Shown here: positions 35,830-47,856 of the stretch, in pieces
Layout: each line of letters begins with the position of its first letter
Position numbering within the stretch: position 1 is the first letter of the stretch
Source: Diphasiastrum complanatum
Lineage: Eukaryota; Streptophyta; Lycopodiopsida; Lycopodiales; Lycopodiaceae
DNA length: 64,000 bases
Assembly: GCA_029204225.1 (NCBI GenBank)
Contig: CM055107.1
Coordinates: forward strand, 47,102,476-47,166,475
Direction: 5' to 3'
Notes under the pieces: model-generated
Databases searched by the model: none
Seen by the model: only the letters and a program-made list of their open reading frames with translations
Told to the model about the DNA's origin: nothing
Program-made: the position numbers and the translations under genes

Positions 35830-36140
35830 ATCCATCAACAAGGCAAAATTGCTAAAAAGAGTCCTACATTATGGCTGAGATCTACCATCTTGAATTCTTT
35901 GGATAAATCTAGTTCAGTTTTCTCAATCCCTTCTAAGTTATCTCCACTAAGTATGATATTATCAACACATAAAGCAATAAAAGTACAATGTCTTTTTTGC
36001 TAAATATTATGTACAAAGTGGAATCATACTCACTAGGAGTAAATCCAATAGAGATAAGAAAAGTATTGAGCCTTGTATTCCAAGATCTAGAAGCTTGTTT
36101 CAAACCATACAAGCTCCTCTTGAGATGGAACACTTTGTCT
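35830..36140 (-). pseudogene. Ty1/copia reverse transcriptase fragment
   Basis: The minus strand reads VFHLKRSLYGLKQASRSWNT, LISIGFTPSEYDSTLY, then after a small frame change VDNIILSGDNLEGIEK and FKM. This is the copia RT segment around the YVDD catalytic loop (here altered to CVDN). It is a different family from copia-1, which inserted beside it. Confidence 0.8.
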
Positions 36141-36710
36141 TCCAGCCCTTTTTTGGATGATTCACTAGCACAATGTTTACTGGTTCTATTGATACTGTTT
36201 ACAAATTTCCTATCAACCTACAGCCCACAAGAGCTCTACTTCTCTTCTCAATCCTATAGTTTGCAGTATAATGGTGATGTGCCCCGCCTGTCAGATTGGC
36301 ACATCTACGGCCTGCTGATCTCGATCCTTAACTGATAATGGAAGCTCAACTTAAATTTGTGATCTATCAGGACTTAGATATCTACGTTCTATAGCCTGTT
36401 CAAATCTTCTTTGGTTTCTTACAGAATGTAGATTATTACTAATCTAAAGTAAGCAAGAAACAATGAATAAGAATGAATCTATTCCTATTGACCACCATAT
36501 CAACAAAATTGAATCTAACTAAGAACTCCAAAATCCTACAAGGTGTTTATTACAAATATCACTCAACATTTGTAATAAAAAATCCTCAACATCAAATCTG
36601 ATTGGTTATGATCAGCCACTAAGCCTTGCACATCTACCTATATTAATCACAAATCCAAACCTAAAAAAAGGAAGAATCAACAAGCACATTCATACACAAG
36701 TACATCCCTC
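36141..36710. other. No gene seen
   Basis: Unassigned sequence between a copia fragment and the gypsy copy. The gypsy homology starts abruptly near 36700; no LTR or gag precedes it here. Confidence 0.4.
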
Positions 36711-39700
36711 ATGATGGAATGGAATCTGAGAGACAAGCTAGCCAAACCTACTTGTCAGCTTCGAATGGTTCATCAAAGTGTGGTCCGACCTACCGGTTTC
36801 CTTCCGCACGTGCTGATCAAACTAGGAGGTCTCAAATTTTCTGTTGACCTTATAGTACTTGATATTCCCAATAATGCCTATTCTTATGTATTACTACTTG
36901 GTCGTCTGTGGCTCACCAATGCACGAGTCATTCATGACTGGAGCAAAGGCCGAGTCACTTTTGGTAATCGTGACAATTCTGTCACAATTGACTCAACGGG
37001 TAAACTCAAACCTGCACGCATACATGACGAGGGATCCTCAACCACCAATTCAGTATTTGAGCCATACCAGTACAGCCACGAAAAAGGTCATTATGTTAAA
37101 TCTACTGATATCATAAACTGGAGTCACAATCTAGCTACCATTGATTGTGTGAATGCCGATTACTGTGCTCAACATCAGGATAATTGTACCTCTTTACACT
37201 CGATCGATCATGACCAATTACATGATTTGGATACACCAATCATCAATATCAATTTTGTTGATATTCTTCCACACCATGATGAGCTGCTAAATGTTGCATG
37301 GCTACCTACTAATGAATCAGATGATTTATTCATTGATGACGAGAACGTCTTACGAATTCAGAATTGTCCTAAAGATATGGACATTTTTTATATTTAGATC
37401 CTCAACTATATGGAAGCACTTCCCCGGAAGACCTATCCGTAACATGCTTCCAAGGTGGAATCCGTTGCCAAGGTTGCAAGTGGAAAACCTAAGACAAAAT
37501 TCTACTATCCCAAACAACCACACTATCCATGGGATCTCTGTGAGGAGGAGACTATCTTTCAAATTGATGACGAGATCCTCTATGACATACCAACTGTCTC
37601 TCCACCACCAAAACCTCAACCATGTGGTCATACTATGAAAGAGAAAATGAAAAAACCACTTCAAATTCAACCGCTGGGTGACCTCACAACTGTTCAGGAA
37701 GTTCTTGAGATTGCCACTAGACATATCTTTGTCTGGACCTATAAAGACATGAAAGGCGTCTCACCCCAAGTAGCTGTGCATCGTATCCCACTTAAACTGG
37801 GTGCGAGGCCCACTGTGAGTCATCCGTACAAATGCAATCCCATCTATAAGGTCAAGATCAAAGAAGAATTACAATGCCTTTTAGATGCGGGATTTATATA
37901 TGAAATTGAGCATACTGAGTGGGTCTCCCCAATTGTCATTGTCCCAAGAAAAATGGAAAACTCCGGATCTGTGTTGATTTTAAGAAACTTAACGCCGTCA
38001 CTGAACGTGATCATTTTCCACTACCTTTCGGAGAATCCATCTTAGAAAATCTAGCAGGAGATGAGGCCTACTCCTTCTTAGATGGCTTTAGCGGATATAA
38101 TATGATCCAAATCGCTGAAGAAGATCAACACAAAACCGCCTTTGCCATAGAATGGGGAACCTTCTGCTGGAAAGTCATGCCTTTTGGGCTCTGCAATGCT
38201 CCTAGCACCTTCCAACATGTTATGCAAGTGGCCTTTTCTCAACAGATGGGCGATACCTTAGAAGTTTACTTGGACGATTTAGGAGCACATTCCAAAGAAA
38301 TACGTCATCTGTCTGTGCTCGAAAATTTTTTATCCAATGTCAACGCTTCGATATCTCTCTTAATCCTGAAAAATGCCAGATTTGGGTAACCCATGGTATT
38401 GTGTTAGGACATATTATCTCACGAAATGGCATTGCCACTGACCCTGAAAAGATCCTTATCATTCAAAATCTACAGGAACCTCGTACGATACGTGAAGTTT
38501 ACTCCTTGGCCACGCCAACTACTATCGGTGCTTTATTTTCGATTTCACTAACAAAGCACGCTTAAACTACAAAGTAGTTGTAGTTCCCAAATGGACGGAT
38601 GGACAACGCATCGACTTCAATCAACTCAAAAAAGCCCTTACCAAAGCACCCATCCTCCGGGCTCCTGATTATTCTAAAAAATTCCATGTGCATACCGATG
38701 CATCCAAGTATGCCATTGGAGCAGTGCTCACCCAACCGGGAGAATTCAAAAAGGATTACCCAATTCGTTTTCTTAGTCGACAATTGATACCTGCTGAAGT
38801 CAATTATACCCCTACCGAACGCGAAGCCTTGGCAATGGTATATGCGGTTCAGAAGTTTTGCCATTATTTTCTAGGAAAAATCTTTGCGTTCTTCACTGAT
38901 CATCAAGCACTGTTGTATCTCATCAACAAGACCTGCACCACAGGTCGTATTACTAGATGGATCCTATTATTAAGAGGATTTGAGTTTAGGATCGTGGTTC
39001 GTAAGGGAATTCATCATTTTTTAGCAGATTATCTTTCCCGAATCCCTAACCTTCCTACCCCTGATCAAGGCGTCAACGATGATTTACTAAATGCAATCCT
39101 TTTCCAAGTTGACTCTACACCTATATGGGCTAAGGAAATTACCGAATATTTAACTTCAGGGTAGATGGATCCTTCCTTCTCTAAACCCGAACAACGAGCA
39201 TTGGTCCTCAAAACTAAACCTTATACGTTAATTGCAAGACAACTCTACAAGCAAGGGTTAGATAGAATTATCCAACGATGTCTTACTGAAGGAGAAATAT
39301 CCTTTGTAATTGCCCTCACTCATGAAGGTATTGGTGCCGACCATTTCTCTTCTGAAACAACTACTAAGAAAATCCTCTTGGCCGGTTTCTGGTAGCCAAC
39401 ACTCTTCAAGGATACACACAATTACACTAAGGCTTGTGATGTTTGCCAACGCACAAAACACTTTCAAAAACAGACTACATGCCTTTACACCCTGTAACCA
39501 TTGATCAAGCTTTTCAGAAATGTGGAATTGATTATGTCGGAGCTATTAGTCCTGCTGCTCGACACACACAATCTCGTTACATCATAGTAGCTACGGACTA
39601 GTGCACCAAATGGGCTGAAGCAAGAGCTGTTCGCAATGCTGACGCTTGTTCCACCGTCAAATTTCTCTATGAACAGGTTATAGCTCGATTTGGATGTCTT

Positions 39701-40387
39701 CTAGAGCTTATCAGTGATAGGGGTACACATTTTCTAAACTCTGTCATAGTAGATCTTCTTTCCAAATTTTTTGTAGTACATGGAAAAAGTTCTCCATACT
39801 ATCCACGTTGCAATGGCCAAGCAAAATCCACCAATAAAATCCTATGTGGCATTCTCACTAAAACCGTCGAATCCAGCCGATCTGATTGGAAACTCAAACT
39901 CCATGCTGCTCTCTGGGCTTATCGCACTACCCCAAAGCGAGCTACAGGCTTAACCCCCTTCCAGCTCACATATGGTCAAGAAGCCGTTATGCATGTGGAA
40001 TTCCATATTCCCTCCCTTCGAGTAGCCTACAACCTTGAGCTCGATAATCCTCAGAATCTAGCAAATAGGTTATTCCATCTGGAGCAACTCTGTGAAACAC
40101 GACGGATCAGCATCCATGCTTAACAAGTCCACAAACGATGACAAAAAGCATGGCATGATCGATCATTGAAACTTAGAGATTTCCAGGTGGGCGATAAGGT
40201 CCTGCTATACCAAGCCAAAGCCTTCAAAGGCAAACTGAAATTTTCGGGCCAAGGACCTTACGTCATAAAAAAAATCTTTGCCTCTAGATATGTCCAACTC
40301 CAAACTCCTCAAGGCCTCGACACTGTGGTCAATGGGAGTCAACTGAGAAAATACAACGAACCCTGCTTCTATCTTTATATGTATTAG
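36711..40387 (+). pseudogene. Ty3/gypsy pol (gypsy-1), broken
   Basis: Domains in order: a protease-like segment (VLIKLGGLKFSVDLIVLDIP, LLGRLWL; 36800-36930), a linker, RT from about 37755 (KLGARPTVSHPYKCNP, EWVSPIVIVP, CVDFKKLNAVTERDHFPLPF, FLDGFSGYNMIQIAEEDQHK, CWKVMPFGLCNAPSTFQHVM, VYLDDLGAHS), RNase H (VHTDASKYAIGAVLTQPGEF; TEREALAMVYAV; FFTDHQALLYLI), integrase (zinc region near 39330-39450, core to about 39980), and a GPYVI module near 40253. The RT wording fits the Athila/Tat side of plant gypsy. Stops (37396, 37441, 39162, 39394, 39600) and frameshifts (about 37960, 38385, 38510) disable it. About 270 bp between the linker and RT, present in the minus-strand copy, are missing. Gag and the 5' LTR are absent. 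Confidence 0.85.
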
Positions 40388-41061
40388 CTATTTTTTCTCT
40401 ACTGTTTATTTTTTCTTCTCTCTTTTTATTGTTTGTATGCCATTTCGACAACATTTTTTGCTGTGATTTGTTGTTCCACCCATCAAGATACTATCAAATC
40501 AGGTATACCAACAGTCTTCTCTGAGAAAACCACAAAAGTCAATACTTTCAGACAAAATGTTTTCACAGCATCTCAAATAGAATTCGCTTGACCTCTTTTT
40601 CACAGAGAACGATTCATTTTTGGCCTCCATGAATTTTGTCTCAAAAGAAAAATGTCAAAAAAATCAAAAAATGGAGTTTTCTTCATCAGATATCCATGTT
40701 CAGAATTCGCGGACAATTCGCTGGAGCTCAAATTGATCCTCACGATTTCTCTATTACCTCCGCAAATTTTGATCAGATATATTTTTGCACTATCAGAGAT
40801 TTTCTCTCTTTTGGAAACACAAATCACTTACAAGAATTCGCGGGCCCTCAGAATGATGCCTCAAAATTTATGACCATCATTACCAAATCGTGGACACTGA
40901 GGACGATTTCTGGGTGAAGTTACGAATTCCTGTCCAAAAAAGTCTATATATAGGTCTCCACCCTCTCTCCACGATTTCATTTTAGATTGCTGCTCTCGAG
41001 TTCATGCCAAATTTTTTCAAAATTTTCAAAATTCTCAGAGAACTCTAAAATCACTGCTGCC
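40388..41061 (+). promoter_or_regulatory. Spacer with TATA box between gypsy-1 pol and its downstream ORF
   Basis: About 670 bp without a long frame. TCTATATATAGG at 40943-40954 lies about 110 bp before the downstream ORF's ATG at 41062, with a pyrimidine-rich leader and a short upstream ORF (MPNFFKIF...) between. The same arrangement is conserved in the inverted copy (TATA at about 60073-60083, ATG at 59961). No tRNA primer-binding site follows, so I do not read this as an LTR. Confidence 0.6.
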
Positions 41062-41860
41062 ATGGCTTCCCGTGATTCCTCACTGAGCTTGCATCGCCGT
41101 AAACCCCCTCGTCCTTATTCAGGGGATATAATAATGATCTCTCTTAAGAATTGCATCGAGCAGCTCACACTAGCCAAGGATATCCTCACCAACCTTGGCT
41201 TTGATCTGACACTTTTTTGGGACCAGTAGAGCGAGAGCCTCATCCGAGCAGCCTACTCGACCTATTCGGATGAGTTCCAAACTTTTCGGATTACATCCAA
41301 GACTGGCAGTTATTCTATTATCAAGGTCTCTCCGGGGGATCTTTAGAGTGTCAGCTTTTCTAATCTCGGAGAGACAATCCATGGCAAGGGCACCAGCTAT
41401 GATGCCAAGTACTTCACCAAGTTTCTGACAGATGACGGCAAAACCATTGCCTGAACCAGCGACGAGATTGCTATCCGACTCATCACGGATCCCCATCTAC
41501 GGGCCGCCTCAGAGATCCTCGTCACCATGGCCGCAGTACATGCCACCAAGATGGATCGCAACCCACCAAGCGATCTCTTCTCTCTAACCCTCACCATGGA
41601 CGACCCCACTCAAAATTATAAGTGGGCTGAGAAGGTAGCGGAGAAGCTGTGTAGAGCCCTGAAAGCCCGCAAATCAACTACCAAATGTGGGTATCTCCTC
41701 CACATGTTGGTCACCAAGCAATTGGGTTCTAAGGCGGCTGTTGCCATCAAGGAGCTGGATGCGGTTTATCCTAGCACAAAAAAGCGAGCCACACCCCAAC
41801 CAGCTCCAACTGAAGGTATCCAACATGCAGCAAACCATCGATACGCAATTTTTCCCATTG
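41062..41860 (+). pseudogene. Post-integrase ORF of gypsy-1 (unknown protein), truncated
   Basis: From ATG 41062: MASRDSSLSLHRRKPPRPYS, then AEQLTLAKDI-like QLTLAKDILTNLGFDLTLF, RAAYSTYSDEFQTF, LGETIHGKGTSYDAKYFTKF, PSDLFSLTLTMDDPTQNYKW, KCGYLLHMLVTKQLGSKAAV and YPSTKKRAT. Three in-frame stops are visible (after LFWDQ, in PGDL*S, and in IA*T). It aligns almost throughout with the minus-strand copy from 59961, which runs on for about 2.8 kb more. Here the homology stops at about 41815, where 'attgcgg' repeats begin. I recognise no family; nothing in it looks like retroviral gag, envelope or a zinc knuckle. Its place after integrase corresponds to env-like or extra ORFs of plant gypsy elements. 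Confidence 0.6.
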
Positions 41861-42275
41861 TGGTAAAAATTGCAGACTAAATTGTGGAAACAAATTTTTG
41901 CAATTTTTAGGCCATGGCAGAAATTGCGAAAAATGTTTCAGCAACAGAAATTGCATAAAAAGCTATAGAAAGTTTTTCGCAATTTTTCTCATCGTGGTAA
42001 AAATTGCAGACAAAATTGCGGATTTTTTTTTTTGCAATTTTTAGGTCGTGGCAGAAATTGCGGATAACCTTCCGCGGTTGAAATTGCAAAAAAAATTGCA
42101 AAAAGTTTTCCGCAATTTCTCCCGTTTTGGTATTTTTAGACGGCATAAATTGAGAAAATTATTGCATATTGCGGACAAAATTGCGAAAAATTGCGGACAA
42201 AATTGCGGAAAACTTCCGCAATTTTTGCCATCATGGCAAGAATTGCAGAAAAGAATTTCTGCAATTTTTTGGCTA

Positions 42276-42360
42276 GCGTCGATTATCAGAACTTGGTAGA
42301 CGCTATGGTCGATGCTAGTAGCGTTGACCATAGCGTCTACTAAGTTCTGGTAATCGACGC
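42276..42360. repeat. 35-bp inverted repeat, strong hairpin
   Basis: The left arm 42276-42310 and right arm 42326-42360 pair with only two mismatches around a 15-base loop. Each arm starts GCGTCGATTA and ends CTATGGTC at the loop side. A further partial copy ('gctagcgtcgaccatag') follows at about 42372-42390. It sits at the inner edge of the subterminal repeat cluster. Confidence 0.9.
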
Positions 42361-42569
42361 TATAGTCAACGCTGCTAGCGTCGACCATAGAGTCAATTAC
42401 CGGAAGCCAAATTGCTTGGCGCATCACGGTTTCTTTTCATTTCGATTTTTGATTTTTGAGCGTGAAGAGGAGGATATTTTTGCGCCTAGCAATGGTGCTG
42501 CTCTCTATGGCTCTTCTAATGATGCTTGATCTTTCTTATGCTTTTTTGTCACAGCCAAGCTCTTTTCAC

Positions 42570-42841
42570 CATAGCCAGGGCTTGGAGAAAAAGTGAAGCA
42601 TTGGACAAAAAGGTGAACACCATAGCCAACATTCAAAAATTCACTTGTTTTTCTTTGATACATTTGTGTTTATTGTTGTTTATGTTCTTTTTCACGGCCA
42701 AAGCTCTTTACCTTCTTACCATAGCCAAGGCTTGAGCAAAAAGTTAAGCATTGGACACAAAGGTAAGCACCATAGCCAACATTCAAAATTTTATTTGTTT
42801 TGCTTTGTTACATTTGTGTTTATTGTTGTTTATGTTCTTTT
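42570..42841 (+). repeat. Tandem duplication, unit about 147 bp
   Basis: 'catagccagggcttgg' through 'gtttatgttctttttc' (from about 42572) is repeated as 'catagccaaggcttga' through 'gtttatgttcttttct' (from about 42719), with around ten per cent divergence by eye. It lies in the non-coding part ahead of the CACTA-like gene. Confidence 0.8.
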
Positions 42842-43693
42842 CTCTCTCTCATTGACACTTTTTTTTTTTTCATCAGAGTTAAAGCTTTCAAAAGCTTGAG
42901 GTAAAGCTATTTAAAAGCTTGTAAACCTTTTCAAAGAGAGCATAAGAGAGCTTCTCAAAAGGAGTAAAGCTATTTAAAAGGGTGTAAAGCTTGGAGTAGG
43001 GCTTGGAGTAAAGTAAGTTTTTTGAAAATCTTGATGACTCTTTATCCTTTTATCTCTCTCATTGACACTCTTTTGTTTCTCTTTCATTAGAGTTAAAGTA
43101 ATTTGAGTAAAGCTTGCTCTCCCTCTCCCTCTTTGTCTCTGTCTATCTCTCTCTCTCTCATTGACACTCTTTTTTCTCAGTTTTATCACAGTATCCTCAG
43201 TTTGGAGTAAAGTTTCCTGGGGTAAAGCTTTTGAAAGAAAGTTTTTATAGACAAGGTGAGCATTGTTTATTGTGAATCTTGTTTCTTTGTTTTGTTGAAA
43301 TATTGTTGTTTTGTTTTATTAAAATCTTGTTGCTTTGTTTCTGGGTATTTTCTTTCAATTGAAACTTTCTAAAATAATGTGAAGAGCATATGCCACAACT
43401 TGATAAAGATAAACGTTTTAAAATCATGAAAACAAGTAAGACAGTTGAAAAGGGCTTTAGTGTTTAGAGTTTAGATTAAAGGATTTATAGAAAGAGTATA
43501 CATGAGGACATGATATAAGAGATTTAGGATTAAAAAATTTTAATTAAAGATTTAGAAACAGTGGATCAAAGGTAAGAATTATCAGAGAGAAATTGAATAA
43601 AAAGAAAATAAAGTTTATGTTTAGATTTGTGGTTATAGTTAATTTTATGTTTTATGTTCATCATTGTTATCTTAATCGTAGTTCATTTCTAAT
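42842..43693. other. Non-coding leader or intron of the CACTA-like gene
   Basis: It contains repeats of 'taaagctatttaaaagc' and 'gtaaagcttggagtag' and CT-rich runs, with no long frame. It ends at an acceptor-like 'ttctaatatgcag' just before ATG 43700. Confidence 0.4.
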
Positions 43694-45530
<1,837 letters not shown>

Positions 45531-46240
45531 AGACTGTACAAATGTAGATGAAGATGATAAAAAGTTTATCCCAGGTTAGTTCGCTTTCTCATTTCTTCTT
45601 TCTCTCTCTCTCCATCTCTTTCTTTTGAAACTTGATACGGTCCTAGCTATCTACATAAAGAGAGGGAGAGGGAGAGAGACAAAGAGAGAGAAAGAGAAAA
45701 TGAGAAAGAGAGAGAGAATGAGATATATTCCTTATTTCAGTTTTGATCATGCATCATGTTGCTGTAGAGGAGGATCCAATGCTACAACAGTTGGGTTCAG
45801 CTCAGCCTTTATCTACAGTTAAAGAGAGTTAACCTTACTTCTTTCTAAGAGTCTAATTATTACACATGTACTTTGAGACACAAGACAATGCATGGGATGT
45901 CATACTCTAAATTGTGAAAGCCTTATAAAAAGTATGGACCTCATTAGAGAGATAGAGATAAGTTTTCTAACAATTTCATAATTTTTTTCGTATGTCATGT
46001 AGCGTGCAACTATAGAGAAGGATCCGAAGCCACGACAGTCATGTTTAGCTCAGCCGTTATCTGAGGTAAAGAACTTGCTATCGAGGTTTAGGGTTTAGGG
46101 TTGGTGATATGTTTTGCAATTTTAGCCAACAAATTGCAGGTATTTATTCGTAATTTTTTTGGCAAAAATTGCCAAAACAATTGCGGAAATTCATTTCCAC
46201 AATTTTTTTCATAGTGTATAAAAATTGCGAAAAATAGATA
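45531..46240. other. 3' part of the CACTA-like segment, no gene
   Basis: It holds GA-rich runs (45658-45720), two related words 'gaggatccaatgctacaacagttgg' and 'gaaggatccgaagccacgac' in split form, an interstitial telomere-like (TTTAGGG)2 at 46087-46100, and the right-hand 'attgcgg' repeat cluster. Confidence 0.5.
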
Positions 46241-46269
46241 TCAAGTCTAGAGCATGCTAGAGAGGATTC

Positions 46270-46545
46270 AGTTAGAATTAAAGTTAGAATCACTGTGTTA
46301 CTGTACTGTGGGTCCTATCAGTGGATAAGGATCAGTTGGCCTCGCCACGAGGCAAGTCGACGGGACACGCGTCCCGCCAACGGCAACCTGGGTCATGCAT
46401 GGGTTGCCTGAGTGAATAACTATATGTACAATGTAATTTCATTTTGAGAAATACAGTTGCTATGTGAGCTTGCTGAGGAGAGTGAATTTCTGTCTGTGTT
46501 ACTGTGTAGCATGATCTGTGTTCCTGTGCAAAGCAAATTCTAAGT
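46270..46545 (+). repeat. 5' LTR of copia-2
   Basis: It begins AGTTAGAATT and ends AATTCTAAGT, so the ends are not TG...CA. The inner TTAGAATT/AATTCTAA is a perfect 8-bp inverted repeat. It includes a GGGACACGCGTCCC dyad near 46362 that has lost a pair in the 3' LTR. Confidence 0.9.
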
Positions 46546-47856
46546 TGGTATCAGAGCCGTACAGGGAGTGTACACAGTACAGTGTCGCCGTTGAAGAGAG
46601 CTTTAGGAGAATTGTCGTCTGAGAGTTCGAGGTTTTACGGCGGCGTGAAGACAGAAAGAGAACCACTGGTGCACGGTTTCTAATTTATAGAGGCTTGCTA
46701 AGCTCAGTAGAGGGATTATTAGCCTATGCATAGCATCAGACAGGGAAAAATTTGGTGAAAAATTGACAATTTCGAAGCTAGCTGAAAATTGAAACCGGAC
46801 TTGGAGTTACGGTTTTTATACATAACTGGTGATTTCTTCGCTGTTTGTGACCGTTTTGGATGCCATAAGGACCAGAAGGAAGCTAATCACATTGTCAATG
46901 AGCCTTGGAGAGATTTTGAGGTTTGTGTCAGAGATTTGTCTCCAGACAGTTAACCTAGCAGATTTGCGGTAAAAAGGTGAAAAAGCCACTTTGTCAAGTT
47001 GAGCTAAAATCACCGTTTCTCCACGGAATTTCCTGACTGAACACTCTACAATCATGGATTCAGTAGGGCGACCCTGCTCCAGACCTCAGATCGTGTTCAA
47101 AACGATCTACAGGAGAGGTTGATCCAACAATTTTCAGGGAAGGAAGGTGCGGCCGCAGGTAGGGAAGTCGCGGGCTGTTCGCGCGCCCAACGCAACACTC
47201 AGCATAGTGTATCGAAGACCATAGAGTTTGCAAGAGTTTAGTTCGATGCCCAGATGAACTTTGAACCTGTGGATGAGGTGTCAAATGAATCAACGGTCCA
47301 GCACCTGTGATTGGAGAGAAATGTGAGCCACAAGATCTGGTTCAGCCATTGGATGAGCTTTAAACAGGGTCCTGAAGAATTGAAGTGCATTCTGGCCTTC
47401 AACTTCATTAAAAATTTTCATACTGAAAGTTGAGCTGGGTCCCTTCACAAGTGAAGACTGAAGTTTCTTCAAAGTGAAGAAACAGTTCAAAAGCTAGAAA
47501 AGTCCCTATTTTTGGGTCCTTTGCCCATTTTGACCCAGACGAAAGGCTATAACCTCCAAATGAAGGGCACCGGGCTGTACCTGCAAGTATGGTACAACAA
47601 AACAGAGCGGTTGCAGCGGAGAAAGTGTTCGGAGTACGCCAGAAGTAGTTTCACCATTCCACTGGGCGCGTTGTTGGGAGTTGATGACTAAGTGCATTTC
47701 GGAAGGCGACGCCGATTTGGCTTTAAAATTGGTGGAAAAGCGGCGAGTGGCCTGGTAAGAAAAAAAAGTGCAGGTCATTATTCTCAACTTCTGACATCAC
47801 TGTTGGCCTTGACATATTGTTCTTAGCCTAAGGCAGAAGTTTTAAGCAGTTTTGCG
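46546..47856 (+). other. Long untranslated leader of copia-2
   Basis: About 1.3 kb between the primer-binding site and the gag ATG, with no plus-strand frame of note. Such length is unusual for a copia leader and may include an insertion. Minus-strand frames here look like chance. Confidence 0.5.

Noticed and set aside
40388-41061. Spacer after gypsy-1 pol as an LTR, making the next ORF a gag
   Set aside because: No tRNA primer-binding site, no TG...CA ends and no purine tract before it. The same pol-spacer-ORF order occurs in the inverted copy, where an LTR-like end comes only after the ORF.
46084-46102. Interstitial telomere tract
   Set aside because: Only two TTTAGGG units; this is short enough to be chance or a telo-box-like element.
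46816-47787. Series of minus-strand frames in the copia-2 leader
   Set aside because: Short, without domains, and antisense inside a clear retroelement leader.
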